From contig JACAAK010000004.1 of the NCBI GenBank assembly GCA_025093985.1, positions 1,054,001 through 1,118,000 of the forward strand: a stretch of 64,000 bases of DNA. The letters run 5' to 3'. Within the stretch, counting starts at the first letter, position 1. Each line of letters starts with the position of its first letter. Source of the DNA: Calvatia gigantea (lineage: Eukaryota; Basidiomycota; Agaricomycetes; Agaricales; Lycoperdaceae). Below are positions 11,458-23,138 of this stretch, in pieces. A program made the translations under genes and the position numbers. The notes beneath the pieces were generated by a model. It was not told the DNA's origin, made no database searches, and saw only the letters and a program-made list of their open reading frames with translations.

Positions 11458-12456
11458 CTACTTCTCCCACCAAGAACACAGAATCTCCGAGTCGCAACTG
11501 ATGTTCTCCCACTTCCAATCACCCCTTATTGCCTCGTCCACATTCGCTGCCAATACCAACAATCCCACGTTCATCATCAAATGTCCTGTTGGTGGAAGGT
11601 TCAGCTCGGGGTTTATGTCTAGGAAGAACAGAAATGCAGAAATGAGAGGTCTGAGGTATCGGCAAAAAGCAAAAGGTTCCACGAATACCTGATCGTCGGA
11701 GAGAGAGAGTTTGAACGTGGAAAGTATGACTTCTGTGATGTCTGTATCCTTAAGGCCTTTACGAAGAGGGGAATGCAGTGGCTTGTCTGTAGGACTAGTC
11801 TGAGCACGAAGGCGTTCGCGGGCTTGGTGAATGAGAACGAGAGTCTCGATTCTCAGAGCACGGAATTCCTCGAGGGTGAGCATTTCCTCACGAGAAATTA
11901 TTTGCCTGTACCAACGGAAGAGGTGTTTTTCTGGAACTTTATTATCTTGGTATAAATTTATGCGCGTGATTACGTCCATCTCGTGGTTCTCCAGATGCCG
12001 AATGGCCAATTCTTTGACATAGGGAAAATCCCATTTATTGCCGTACCCAAGAATTGTCTCCCAGTTCTGAAGGGTAGCCTTGGAGTAATCGCCGAGTTTC
12101 CTGAATAATTACTGAGGGACGGCATAGATCCAGTTATAAAGGAACACATACGAGTTGTAGAAAACCCATAAAAGTTGTTCAAAATCTTCAGGTTTCTCAT
12201 CAAGTTTGATTGGGTTGGTATTCGTGCCCTTGATTAACGGTCCATCGTCAGGGGATGCTGGTCCAACGAGTTCCTTTCGCCAATAATCCGACTCCCGCAC
12301 AAAGAAATGGGAGTGAATCTTGAATTGCACACGGCTACACTGGGTGCAACGTCAGAAACGAGAAGGTCAATAGTGTTGACGCTGGCAAACCGAGATGCAG
12401 AGGTCTGCGGATTTAATGAAATATTCGGGGTGCCGTGGAGGGGTAGATCCCGCCAT
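11458..12456 (-). CDS. BTB/POZ domain protein (copy 1), intact
   Basis: Three exons on the minus strand, 12456-12391, 12339-12152 and 12100-11458, with 51-nt introns 12390-12340 (GTTTGC...CCCAG) and 12151-12101 (GTATGT...TTCAG), give 298 residues. Without removing the second intron an in-frame TAA appears, which makes the gene look broken. The start MAGSTPPRHPEYFIKSADL matches the usual short leader of Agaricomycete BTB proteins. Next come the BTB core (VQFKIHSHFFVRESDYW, EDFEQLLWVFYNS) and the C-terminal block (WETILGYGNKWDFPYVKELAIRHLE, then ITRINLYQDNKVPEKHL and LVLIHQARERL). BTB domains dimerise and act as adaptors, for example for Cul3 ligases; the target here is unknown. It is a paralogue of the next gene, in the same orientation. 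Confidence 0.88.
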
Positions 12457-13625
12457 ATGTGGTTTCTGTATCTGAAGGAGTGTTTGAAGACTGGAAGATG
12501 GAACGGTATCGCTGGAACGATGGGACTAAAGTCCTCTTATCTCCCAAAACCTGGGACCGAGAAGCACCAGTAGCCTTTCTTGGACAAGAATACCAACTCT
12601 CTTATGGCTTGCCCAGAAGCCGGACATAACGGCGCCTAAAATAGCACAACGGCAGGCGTCATTTTCCCACGTGAACTTACTGGAAGGAATAGCAAAAGGT
12701 CAAGCAACAAGCTCCGATGAATTGGCAGCGGGGCAGAAGGGCATCTCGTAACTCGTAGCTCGGGATTAGGGTTGTTCTGTGCTGGGTTGCGCCATAGCCT
12801 GCGACAGTCAGCGTCATTAGTTTCACTCTGGGAGATGGTGGAAGCATTATACGTTACTTTCACATTCGAATGTCTTCTAATGTCTTCTACTGTCTTCTTA
12901 TGTCTTCTGCTCTGCCAAATAAAGCCTAGATCAATGCACAGCAGCGGGTTTGTTGCCAGGTGACCTGTCCGCCACTGATTGATAATCGGACGCACTCTGC
13001 TTTTGATCTTTAGGACGTCGTATGTTGGGCTAAGTATCCGATAGTCAGGAGTTGTCTGAGCGACTTTGGGGTAAGTATGGCGTTCTTTGTACTTGGCCCG
13101 TCCCAACGAGTCAGCCGGAAAAGGAAGAATGTTGCTCACACTTATGATGCACGATACTGGGGTCAACTGATCGAATCTTCGTAACTACGGATTGGCCGGG
13201 CCATTTTCGATTGTCTTCGTTTTGGATCGTTGCTGTGACTTGAGTTGGACTTTGAAAATTAACATCACCACCAAAGTTCGAATACAACTACAAGATAAAT
13301 TTTTGTTGTTACAAGAAACAAAGAAAGCCTAAGACCAGAATATCAGATACCAAAATAAAGAGATCATTAATTACAGGGAAGAAGAGTGACAGGAACGAGA
13401 GCACAACATCAAAGAAAGGTTTGCAAGTTGGGCGGCTTTGTCCATCTACATGTTACGACTCCGGTGACCTCACTTGCCAGGCGAGCATCTGCATCCGGAG
13501 CTGGAAACTGAACAGGGCGGGGTGGATGTTCAGTTTCTGGACCCGGGTGGGAGGTCTCGAGTGTCAGTGGGCGTAACTACGAACAATGATGAGCTTACTC
13601 AGGTTGGGGTTATCAAAATGCAATA
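12457..13625. other. Spacer between two BTB genes
   Basis: No gene recognised. A 176-codon minus ORF (13166-12636) has no motif, and its composition suggests chance. A short tandem repeat lies inside (separate entry). Confidence 0.5.
12871..12910. repeat. Tandem repeat, four 10-bp copies of TGTCTTCTNN
   Basis: Four consecutive decamers, tgtcttctaa, tgtcttctac, tgtcttctta and tgtcttctgc, differ only in their last two bases. Confidence 0.9.
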
Positions 13626-14434
13626 TTAGGAATGTTCACCTGGGGGTCGAAACGCTCTAATTTCCTGAGGAGACATCCCGAAGGCCGTAGCAACGATGTC
13701 AAGCTTCGTTTCTTCCTTGACATCAGGGCGCGTGGGACTCATGGGGGTGTTGGTGTTGAGACGCAATGATGGAGCGCGAAGCAATGATTCCCGTGCCTCG
13801 AAAATGGCGTAGAGTGCATTGCTTTCGATAATACGGAATTCCTCTGGATCTGGCATCCGCTCACGGGTCACCAATTCAATATAAAGCGGGAGGAGGTAGG
13901 TGCGGGGGACGCTGTAATCCTGGTAAAGCTTGATCTTCTCTACCATTTTCATCTGTATCTTATCAATGTGGGATACGGCGAAACTTCGAACATGGGGAAA
14001 ATCCCATTTCGTCGCCAGCCTAAGTATTGCAGTCCATTGGCTAAGGGAAAGATCGTATAGACCGTAATTCCTGGTTGGTGGTTAGCAAGTAACGAACCTG
14101 TGGCAGAAGCAGTCGACCCACTGATTGTAAAAAACCAACAAAAAAGCAGCAAAGTTTTCTGCATTTTCTCCGACATCGAAAGGATTGTGCGCATGCAATC
14201 CAGACGTTTTCTTGTCATCGCCGGGGGAAACAGGGGGCTTGAGAAGTTGCTTCCAATACTCAGACTCACGGGTGAAGAAGTATGAGTGTACACGAAACCG
14301 TTTCCCCCCAGCCTAAACCCTGTGAATAAGAGGCCACGGTCACAGCAAACAACAACACTCGCCTTAAAATGGAGGTCACCCTGGGGTATGTAGTACTCTT
14401 CATGCCGAGAAGGATCCGGTTTGGGAGCGGCCAT
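13626..14434 (-). CDS. BTB/POZ domain protein (copy 2), with a likely GC-AG intron
   Basis: Exons 14434-14363, 14312-14122 and 14070-13626 give 235 residues. Intron 2 (14121-14071) is GTGGGT...CCAG. Intron 1 (14362-14313) is best explained by a GC donor, AAG|GCGAGT, with TTTAG acceptor, because this keeps phase 0 into KRFRVHSYFF. The protein reads MAAPKPDPSRHEEYYIPQGD, then RVHSYFFTRESEYWKQLL, ENFAAFLLVFYN, WTAILRLATKWDFPHVRSFA and IKLYQDYSVPRTYLLP, the same architecture as the neighbouring BTB gene. The C-terminus is shorter than its paralogue, ending GMSPQEIRAFRPPGEHS. Exon 2 contains the left boundary of the tandem duplication; a matching fragment is at 22162-22410. Confidence 0.85.
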
Positions 14435-15639
14435 ATTGACAACGAGTGTCGTGTGGGGATACGATGGGTGGTGGTCCTGGTGGAACAGCTTTTAAATCAG
14501 TAGAAGGGAACGCCTTCCCAGACTCCTGCCATTCTTGCAAGGTAGATTAGCTTAATTAGGCTGCCTCATGGCAGGCCCTAGACGGTTCTTGTGGTCGCAT
14601 CAGGCAGATTACAACACCGCGAAGCACCGCCTGACCCCCGTGTTCTAATAAAAGAAAAAGACAGCGCCGCAGGGGATGATGACTGCTGTGGAATCGTGTG
14701 GGTGACTCCAGAAATCGGGCCCTTAGGAAGTTTCAGGCCTAGGCATAGCCTCGCATTGACCACTGTTTAAATGGTACCGCACTCGGTGGTGGCAAGAGCG
14801 AGGCGCAATCACCGCCTTGTTGTCCGGCGCCAAATGAATAACGTGTCACGTACGTGACGCCTCGTACCTCCATATACAGTACCACTTCCGCCTCGAGAAA
14901 CCGTCCTATAGAGTTCTATGCGCCGTATTTAAACACTCTCAAATTCCCCATCCATCAATGTACCACTCCCCTTCTGAGAAACACCTGGTATTCATAGGCG
15001 AAGCGCGGTGATCCAAACCCTAATGTGCGTTTGGGGCGACCCGTCTGTGTTCCCTCCGAGGAACCTTCCCCGGCTCCCAATTGTCCACCCTCTAGGCCCT
15101 CGTGCGCTATGTTTTCCATTCCATATCACTACGATAGCCTCATTGCCATAACCCGGCACAGTATTTGAGTGCATGTCCTTGGCCCCTAGAAATTCTGGTT
15201 CTCGGGACACCGCCCCATTCATCATTTTGGCCACTAGCGTGATCACGGAGGGCATCTGGTATAGATCAACAGAAACAGATGGACAGCGCCCGGCCCCGAA
15301 AACCCTCGTGGATTGGCCGTTTTGGAACCTGTGGTGATTCTGAAACCATCCAATACCCCACCAAATCGCGTATATTAAATACAGCGATCTATGGATTTGA
15401 TGATCTGACCGTTGCCAGTGTAATGTTGTGAGTTGTCAAGAGGGGGGGGGGACTTATAGACACCGTTATTGTTACAATGGCCATACGACCCGTATCTCCA
15501 ACCCCAACCTACGGCTTGAAGTTTGAGCTTGAAGCTCGGACTCCCATTCAGTCGTTGCCTGTCCAGTATCCACCCAACCGTCTATCAATTCAAAAACAGC
15601 CGCAGGTCTTATCGGTGTTCAATAATTGGCTGGCTCGCA
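14435..15639. other. Spacer; flanks shared with 22.41-23.14 kb, plus an extra ~410-bp block
   Basis: The segments 14461-14760 and 15175-15470 align with 22440-22720 and 22760-23040 in duplication unit 2. The block between them, about 14,765-15,170, has no counterpart there. Part of it, about 15,027-15,115 (tttggggcgacccgtc...), recurs near 37,245-37,340, so it looks like a dispersed repeat inserted in unit 1 or lost from unit 2. The immediate promoter of DUF6534 copy A is at its right end. Confidence 0.65.
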
Positions 15640-17041
15640 ATGGCGAGTATGAGTGGACCAATTGTGAGAACATACAACATGAAGATCGCTATCGCTGGTG
15701 TTTCTAATGTTCTCATAATGTAGCTTTTCGGTTATTGCCTGGATATCTTCCTCTATGGCATCCTAACCGTTCAGACATGTGAGTTTGGAATCGAGACAAG
15801 ATCATCCGCCCAATTGACTCGTGGCTAGATCTCTACTACCTGGCTTTCCCAAACGATAGAAGAATGACGAAAGCCATCGTATACTTCGCCTATGTCATCG
15901 GGACACTTCAAACAGCCCTTGACCTCCACGACTTCTATTCGTTATTTTGCACGCCAGAAGGTAACCACTACCTCGAGCCCTCGATAGGTTTCGACATCCA
16001 CAGGTTTGGATTTATGTGGTTCACGATCCCTGCAGGTGGTGTACTCGGTATGTTGGACCCAGAAGACATTGTCTTGGAGATGATGCGTTGGATTGACCTT
16101 GATTTGACATATGTAGTTGCATCCGTCGTCCAATTCTTTTATGCACATCGGATATATGTGATTTCGGGAGTTAAGGTGATCACAATGACTGTATCTATGG
16201 TGAGTCGGGACCGGGGGAATATCAGGGGACAAACAGGTAAATCAAATGTTGATAGTTGGCGTTGACACAACTAGTCTGCGGTATTGTCACTGCCGTGCTG
16301 ATTTTTGGATTTCCTCAACCCGAGGAAAATGTTGTCCCAGGTCGTATAAGCCTATTCGTGAGTCATATCATCGCTTCTTGTACCATTTTCATCAGACTGC
16401 GTCTCTAGATCGCTGGAATTATCGGAACAATTTGTGACCTACTCATTGCGATTTCCATGTCCTCCTATGTAGGCAGACTTACCTTCACCCATGTCGGAGA
16501 TCAGTACTCAATCCTTTGTGCAGCTCTCAAGACAAATGAGGGGTACGCCTAAGACCACACAGGTCTTGGTCACGAAAATTGTGCGGCTTCTGCTCGAAAC
16601 AGGAATTCTAACAGGTAATTACTGACCGCGTGAATTCTGTCCTGTAGTGTTGATTGAATCCCAATAGCCGGGATGGCCATGGCATATGCTCTTCTGTTTG
16701 TACTGTCTTTTGACATCGGATGGTTTATGATTCCGGGTTTGTCCCTTGGCAAACTGTACGCAAACTCGATGTTGGTTCTCTTGAACAACCGTTTCACAAT
16801 CCTCGGAGGACGGAATGCCCTACATCCAGATTTCGATATACCGTCGTACCGCCGCTCGTATCCGGCAGGGACCAACGCGGGGCCAGTTTTATCCCATAGC
16901 ATTGCTTTTGCACATAGCTGTCAAGCCAGTACAACATTCTCTGGCAGCGAGGTCCACACAATCGAGCTGGGTTCTCGACCAGGAAGGATGTCTCAGGAGT
17001 CGAAGGAAGCAGGCGACGAGGCGAAGATGGGGATTGTTTGA
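15640..17041 (+). CDS. DUF6534 seven-helix membrane protein, copy A, intact
   Basis: Eight exons: 15640-15663, 15724-15778, 15829-16047, 16117-16199, 16256-16357, 16409-16468, 16524-16614 and 16668-17041. All introns are GT-AG, 50-69 nt, and phases are consistent, giving 335 residues. The start MASMSGPI leads directly into helix 1 (LFGYCLDIFLYGILTVQT). Helices follow in KAIVYFAYVIGTLQTALDL, FGFMWFTIPAGG, ASVVQFFYAHRIYVIS, LALTQLVCGIVTAVLIF, IAGIIGTICDLLIAI and GMAMAYALLFVLSF. The family hallmark is KLYANSMLVLLNNR, followed by a hydrophilic C-terminal tail of about 80 residues. DUF6534 proteins are common and amplified in Agaricomycetes; their role is unknown to me. A remnant of the MSS1 last exon follows on the opposite strand. 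Confidence 0.88.
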
Positions 17042-17099
17042 TGTTCTGCGTTTGTAGCTTGACCTGGCTGTGACAAGTTGAACGGAGTAGGTGTCATTG

Positions 17100-17465
17100 G
17101 GTATAACAACTCTGTTTGCCTGAAATCCTCTGAACGCACCGCCGAGAGCGCCTTCCAGATCTATGGTGCCTGATGGTTCCACAAGGGCGCGCGTAGCATA
17201 GTGAAGCTCTTTAGATGCTGACATGATGTCCTTGGGAGCTGCAAGCAAAGCATATCAATCCGTGATCCAAAGGGAAGAACAAACATATACATAGCATCCC
17301 AGGAGCTGCCATTCGTCAGTGAGAGCTCAGTGACAGATAGATGACATGTGACCTTAGAAATTACCTCCAATAAACCGACTCACAGGCGAAGAAGTTTGAA
17401 CGAACGTGTTGAAAGCGTTTTCGTCCGGCCTGCATCAAGCAGTGCATCAACAGGTCAGGTCGAAG
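17100..17465 (-). pseudogene. MSS1 last-exon remnant plus BTB exon-2 snippet (after DUF6534 A)
   Basis: On the minus strand about 17,260-17,100 reads APKDIMSASKELHYATRAL, then PSGTIDLEGALGGAFRGF. This is a decayed version of the MSS1 C-terminal exon ([19 protein letters not shown]... ending FCIGK at 27.4 kb); FCIGK has become FQANR here. Immediately upstream, about 17,360-17,460, is a short piece matching the 5' part of BTB exon 2 (acc. to nucleotides cgactcacaggcgaagaag...). The rest of both genes is absent. The spacer to DUF6534 B (17,465-17,917) holds its promoter and matches 25.5-25.9 kb. Confidence 0.8.
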
Positions 17466-17917
17466 CATTTTTTCAAAGCCTTGGTACATTCTCTAGCCCC
17501 CTAAATTTATTTTCCTGTGACACTCCACCGATCAATTGAATCGATTCGGCTGCTAACACGATCATGGAGCGTGCCCAGTATCAGGTCAACAGAATCAGAA
17601 CATGGAGCTGTTTGGCCTAATTTGTTCCCAACTTCCTCGGAGCCTAGTGACGATTCTGGGATAGTCCTCTGATTCCTGGCCGGTGTGCAAGTGTAACAAT
17701 TCTGTGCATCTTGATGGTCTGGCTGTGTTATGATTTTTGGGCACCCCTACCATATATATAAAGGTTCTTTCAAACTTTTCCCCGGGGCTTAAAGCTTGAA
17801 GCTCGAATACTCTGAGCTCCTAAACCCAGCCACAACCTACCTACCCGCACCTTTCATCAACTAGAAATAAGCCTGGGGGCTTGGCGTTCGATACTCAGGT
17901 TGTCGACATTCTCTGCA

Positions 17918-19336
17918 ATGGCGGATTTGAGTGGACCAATTGTGAGAAACTGCATTTTTGAAGATTGCTGTCGCCGGCATTTCTGACGTACATTTCTCCA
18001 AATAATACAGCTTTTTGGCTACTGCCTAGATATCTTCCTTTATGGCATCCTGACCGTTCAGACCTGTGAGTGTAGAACCAATGCGGATCTGGTACCACTG
18101 ACTCGTGACCAGACCTCTACTATCTGGCTTTCCCAGAGGATAAAAGAATGACGAAAACCATCGTATACTTCACCTATATCATCGGGACAGTTCAAACCGC
18201 CCTTGCCCTCCATGACTTCTACACGCTGTATTGTACGCCAGAGGGTAATCGCTACCTGGAGTTTTTACCTCCATATACATATAATGTCATCCACGACCTC
18301 CGCAAGTTTGGATTCATGTGGTTCACCATCCCTGTAGGCGGTGCACTTGGTATGTCGGGCACGGAGTGCATTGCTTTGGATTTGGCCCTGATTTGGCATG
18401 CATAGTTACCTCGGTGGTACAGCTCTTTTATGCACATCGCATTTACGTGATTTCAAAAGTAAAGGTGGTCACAGGAATTGTTTGTATGGTGAGTTGGGGA
18501 TCGGGGGGGTGGGACTTTTACTGGGGTCTAAACAGGCAAACTGAATGTCTACAGTTAGTGATTTTACAATTACTTTGTGGTATTTTCTCTGTTGTATCGA
18601 CCTTTAAACCTTCCCAATCCATTTCTACTTATTTGGGGGCTATTGCACTGTTCGTAAGTCAGATTATAATTCCTCATGCCGTTTTGCCTCCTAAGTTGCC
18701 TTTAGACTGGAGGGGTGATAGCAGCAGCTTGTGATCTGCTCATCGCAATTTACATGTCGCGCTATGTGGGCAAATCTAATTTTAATTTCAGAGATCAATA
18801 CTCAATCCTTGTACAGCTCTCAAGACAAATGAAGGGCGCATCTAAATTTACGCAGGTCCTTGTCACAAAAGTTGTGCGGCTTCTGCTTGAAACAGGGATC
18901 CTAACAGGTAACTCCTAAATACAACTATTATACCTTGCGGGTGTTAATCACATTTCAATAGCTGGGATGGCCATGGCATACGCTATTCTGTCTTTCTTCG
19001 TGGTGTCTGGGTTGAGCTGGTTTATGATCCCAGGCTTATCCCTTGGGAAATTGTACGCAAACTCGATGCTAGTCCTCTTGAACAACCTGCTTCACAATCC
19101 TTGGAGGACGAAATGTCCCACATCCAGACTTCGATATTGCATCGTACCGCCAATCAGATTTGGCGGGGGTCGATGCAGGATCCGCTGTGTCCCATGGCAT
19201 CGCCTTTGCGCGCGACCGTCGAGCCGAGACAACAATCTCCGGCGGTGCGGTCCATACGATCGAGTTGCAATCGAGGCGAGTATCTGAGGAATCGGAGGAA
19301 GCGGGCAACAAGAAGGTGGAGGCGGGAAGTGTTTGA
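17918..19336 (+). pseudogene. DUF6534 seven-helix membrane protein, copy B, one-base frameshift in last exon
   Basis: Exons 17918-17941, 18011-18065, 18113-18349, 18406-18488, 18555-18653, 18706-18765, 18817-18907 and 18962-19336, with the same eight-exon layout and phases as copy A. All seven helices read through in frame up to KLYANSMLVLLNN. An extra T near 19,088 (aacaacctgcttc versus aacaaccgcttc in copies A, C, D) shifts the frame, so the actual ORF ends at 19,287 with an unrelated tail. The ancestral frame would end at 19,336. Only the cytoplasmic-type tail is affected, so a membrane protein with a novel tail remains possible. It is the unit-1 counterpart of copy D. Confidence 0.82.
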
Positions 19337-19383
19337 TGATTGAGGCATATAGTCTGATCTGGCCCAGACATATGGAAAAGGTG

Positions 19384-21558
19384 TTACGGAACTATCCAAC
19401 CTCGTTTTCCGAGACAGAACTCTGTGATAACAACGTTTAGAACATCTTCCACATCTATGGTGCCCGATACTTTGCCAAGGGCGTATGCCGCATAACGAAG
19501 CTCTTCGGCTGCTAGTACGATATCTTCGGGAGTTGCAAGCAAAGCATATCAATATATAGCTCGGGATGGAGTGAAGGACAAACATATGGCATTCCAAGAA
19601 AGCCTGTAAGAATGTACAAGCACAAAGTGGACTCGATGGCGGGCACGTGTGATTATAGGCGCTTGAGCATTCTGAGTATTTGTCCCCTCGGCTCCGGGTT
19701 ATGGCGAGGAAGGCGAGCAAAGGCGACGTAATTCTTTCTCAAATCATTCCAAGAATGAGGTTGTTCCTTCCTGTTCCGAAAGGCCCAGGATCCAGATATG
19801 ATTCGCCAGAGCCGGAGAAAATTTGGGCAGTGGGGGAGTGGAGACAGAGGGTTGTCGATACGGGGTTTGAAGACTGATTTCCCCACCGATCAGGTCTGCC
19901 TTGTTCAGGGTGAAACACGTGTTCGGAGTGGCAAATTCGCGAATGGTTTCTGGAAATTGAATAGTCCATGTATTTCCCGGCTCCAACTCACAAGGAGGCA
20001 CCAAGATGTCGGGTAAGGACAGCACGCAGGGGGAAATATCTGCTTCTTTGACTCTGCGGGGAAATTAACAACCAGGATACCTGAAGGTCTACCAAGAGTA
20101 CGCATCTGTGCCTTTCCCAGTACCAATTGTTTCGACTACGTCTGTTGGTTTCCCTCAAGCCGGCTGTATCAGCTACGATCACTGGTATCCCCCTAATATC
20201 CAGACTCAACTGGCGGACATCCCGCGGGTGGTACCAGGCATGGGCGTCACAATTGCGGCTTCCCGCTGAGCTGCATGTGTGTTGGCTGGCCTTCCACATT
20301 GCGTGAGCGAGCAACTGATGGTTGACACGCCAAGATAGTTTAGCAAATTGCTCTTCCCTGCGTTGGGAGGCCCAAAGATAGCGAGCTTGATACCGGAGCG
20401 AATGATCTCGCCTCTATGGTCGTCTGCTAAGTTTGACTTAATCTGCGCAAGCAATACCCCTGCCTCTCGACGTGCTGTGGATGACAGATTAACACGTGCA
20501 CCTAGGTAAACGAAGAGGGCAACGCGCCTTGGTCAAAAAACCCTCTTCCAAGTCTTCGCCTTCGCCAAAATCAATCAGCGCTTCGACATGCGCAGGGCAA
20601 TGGATGGTTCATGTTCGAAGGTCACCAAAAACCCTCCTTATTTCACTCTTCACAGAATTTTGCATGAGTATATGTGAAGACACGGAGGATATCATTGTAT
20701 CTCACCCACCCAAGCGCCTCTTCCAGCAATCTTTCTCTCCCCCTCCGTTTCTGCATCAATCAAATCCGCCAAACCTTCGACCTCTGTCAAATCTAGTCTT
20801 CCGTTCAAAAAAGCGCGTTTCGCGAATTCACCTGGTTCCACAGGACGGAGAAGTCAATGTCGAGCGCGGTCCGAGGAATGTGGCGAGGAGAGCTCTGCCG
20901 GAACGGGTAAGCGATCACAATGTTGGCTCCGTGGTGAAGGCCCTGGGTCCTGGGAGCTGGGTCGAGGATGAGCACAACCAACCTAGGATGCAGTGCATAT
21001 GAGAATCCACCTTGAAAGGAAACAGATAAACTGTCATCTATGACCTCGTTTGGATTTTCTGGGTGGACGATTTCATAACGTTCCAGTTTCCAAGGTGTTG
21101 GGCACGACCTGTTTTTGTTGGGCCAGCACCATCTTTCGCCAGACGTCTAGAGCTTCCGGACCAGAAACACGTATCACAGCGACACCTCCTTTACCAGGCG
21201 GCGTTGAGAGTGCATAGATTGTTTGTCTTTGGGCGTCAGTACGCGTGAGTTGCGCGCTTGGTGTTGCAGGTGCAAGTGTTACTGGGTCAGTCAGATGTGT
21301 CGTGTTAATACGAGCGGTATGGTAGGAAGAAAATGAGGAAGCATATTTTGCGACAATGACAAGAGGTCGTGGTGATACACAACGAGTGCAAGATATTATC
21401 CGAGTGGTTGTTATTCTAGACGTCGCCTGCAACATCGGGGCCAAGATCGAAGAGAGGAAGGCCGACGGACCGAAAGCAGGGCCGAACTGCTGGGGCTTTA
21501 TTGCATCAGTCAACCCGTCGGTTCGGGATGAGCGAATCCAGTACCCAAAGCACGTCAA
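19384..21558 (-). pseudogene. MSS1: MSS1/MnmE-type tRNA-modification GTPase, copy 1, decayed
   Basis: Orthologues work with the MnmG/MTO1 partner to modify the wobble uridine of mitochondrial tRNAs. Recognisable parts on the minus strand: a presequence-like N-terminus (21,558 or 21,495 onward), continuous [36 protein letters not shown] (TrmE N domain), the G-domain piece [18 protein letters not shown] (about 20,340-20,400), and a final exon reading [20 protein letters not shown] and ending FCLGK before stop 19,384. Compared with copy 2, an extra base near 21,130 breaks the frame right after WRKMV. The next exon (about 20,790-20,950) has several indels relative to copy 2. Hence a pseudogene. 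It is convergent with DUF6534 copy B. Confidence 0.85.
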
Positions 21559-21659
21559 TTCATTATGAGGAAACGATAGTACCTAACAGGATTATGACAA
21601 GAATACGAGGGTATATGTCTCACTGGGCGCTCACGTAGCACAACAAAGCAAGAGATCGT

Positions 21660-22161
21660 ACACCGTTAGGCATCCGTATGCATCATGCCTCTTTCCTGCT
21701 CCTTCAAGCTCTGATATAGCGCATCGCATTTCTTCAGCAACGCCTCTCGCTTGGCGCAATCCTCATCCCACTGCTTCGCGGGTGACAGCACAACCTCTTC
21801 ACTTCCCTACAAGTCGGGCTCAGCGCCGTACCGTACGGGCTGTGATGAGAGAGGAGTGAGGATGAGGTGTACAGAAGCAATCGCAGCTTTGTATGGTTCA
21901 ATGCTGTGGTGTACTACGGAGTCAAAGAACAGAGCCTTAATAGGGATTATTAGTCCGGAATATAAATAAAATGCCCACACTTTGAAAATGTCTAATATCG
22001 GGCCTGTCAATGCTTGGCTAACGTTCGTTGAGCAAACTTCAGGCCCGGAGATGAAGTGCCGGATGGGATGTGAAGCAGGTTCCTCCTCTAGAGCTCTCCG
22101 CGCTCAGAGATCCAAACGTGTTGCTATGAGATCAATCTGGTACTTTGAAATTCGTAAGAGT
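21660..22161 (-). pseudogene. ERG27: ERG27 3' fragment cut by the duplication boundary
   Basis: Minus-strand sequence matches the last ~170 codons of the intact ERG27 at 29.6-31.1 kb: TGPILDIFKVWAFYL, the VHHSIEPYKAAIASVH segment and a C-terminus LLKKCDALYQSLKEQE. It begins abruptly near 22,161 within exon 4, where the sequence changes to BTB. It lacks the Rossmann start and the catalytic YxxxK, carries an early stop after VRYGAEPDL, and has no start of its own. Confidence 0.85.
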
Positions 22162-22410
22162 TTCTTGCCGTCGCCAGGGGAAACAGGGGGCTTGAGAAGC
22201 TGCTTCCGATAACCAGACTCACGGGTGAAGAAGTATGAACGTACGTGAAACCGTTTCCTTCCGGCCTGCACCCTGCGAATGAGGCCACGATCACAACCAA
22301 CAACATCACCGGAAAATGGAGGTCATTTTGGGATATGTAGTATTGTTCGTGTCAAGAAGGGTCCAGTTTGGGAGCGGAGGGGATGGCTTGCGAGGAACTG
22401 TTGGATGCCA
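22162..22410 (-). pseudogene. BTB fragment at the duplication junction
   Basis: Matches exon 1 to the 5' part of exon 2 of BTB copy 2: nucleotides from about 22,163 (tttcttgccgtcgccaggggaaac) parallel 14,209 onward, and a minus ORF reads THTSSPVSLVIGSSFSSPLF in the shadow frame just as in copy 2. Everything downstream of this point in the BTB gene is missing, replaced by the ERG27 fragment. Confidence 0.8.
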
Positions 22411-23138
22411 TATTGAAAACGAGTACCGTCTGGAGATACGATGGGGAGTGGTCCTGACTGAACAGCTTTTTTAAGTTAGTAGAAGGGAAACGCCTTCCCA
22501 GACCGCTATTCTTGGGTCAAGGTAGATTCACTGAATTAGTCCGCCACTGGCAGATCGTAGACTCTTCTTGTGATTTGTATCAGGTAGATTCCAACGCGAG
22601 GCATCACTTGACCCTACCGTTCTATAAAAGAAAGGTTCCGCCGCCGGGTATACCGGCCGCTGTAGGATCGTGTGGGTGTCTCCAGAAACCAGCGGGCTTT
22701 CGGGCTTCGCGTTGAGACCGTTACTCAAAACATTCGGTACACGCCCATGGCCCCCCAAAAAAAGGGTTCTAGGGACACTATCCCACTCACCAGTTTGGCC
22801 ACTGGCGTGATCACGGAGGGCGCTCGGTATCAGCTCAACAGAGAACAGGTGGAGAGTGTGTGCTCCTGAAAACCCTAGTGGAACGTTAGGGCCTGTGGTG
22901 ATCCTGGAACTATCCAATACCTGGCCAAATCGTGTGTAAATATAGCAGTGTATGCATCTTGATGATCTGCCAATTGTCGGTGGTGCGAATCAGTGATGTT
23001 ATGGGGTAGACTGTTATCGCTATGATAGCCATATGACTCATATTGCCAACATAAAACGGCCGCCTGAAGCTTGAGCCCCTTTCAGCCGTAACCTGCCCAT
23101 TCATACCGCCTATCAACTCGAAAAAGTGGCCGACCCCA
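22411..23138. other. Spacer homologous to the one before DUF6534 A
   Basis: Parallels 14,461-15,470 without the extra ~410-bp block. Minus ORF 22,917-22,528 resembles the shadow ORF at 14,763-14,578, reflecting the shared DNA rather than a gene. The promoter of DUF6534 C should lie at the right end. Confidence 0.6.

Larger units (their letters stand above)
14209..22161. repeat. Tandem segmental duplication, unit 1
   Basis: Unit 1 carries, in order, BTB exon 2 and upstream flank, DUF6534 copy A, DUF6534 copy B, MSS1 copy 1 and the 3' half of ERG27. The same order recurs 7.5-8.0 kb downstream: B to D offset is 8007 bp, MSS1 G-domain exon about 7988, MSS1 N-terminus about 7924, BTB fragment about 7953. 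The end point is the place where ERG27-like sequence (21660-22161) switches to BTB-like sequence. Copies are clearly diverged by eye, so the event is old. Confidence 0.85.

Noticed and set aside
12636..13166. 176-codon minus ORF between the BTB genes
   Set aside because: No motif, unusual composition, overlaps a simple tandem repeat, no intron-exon support.
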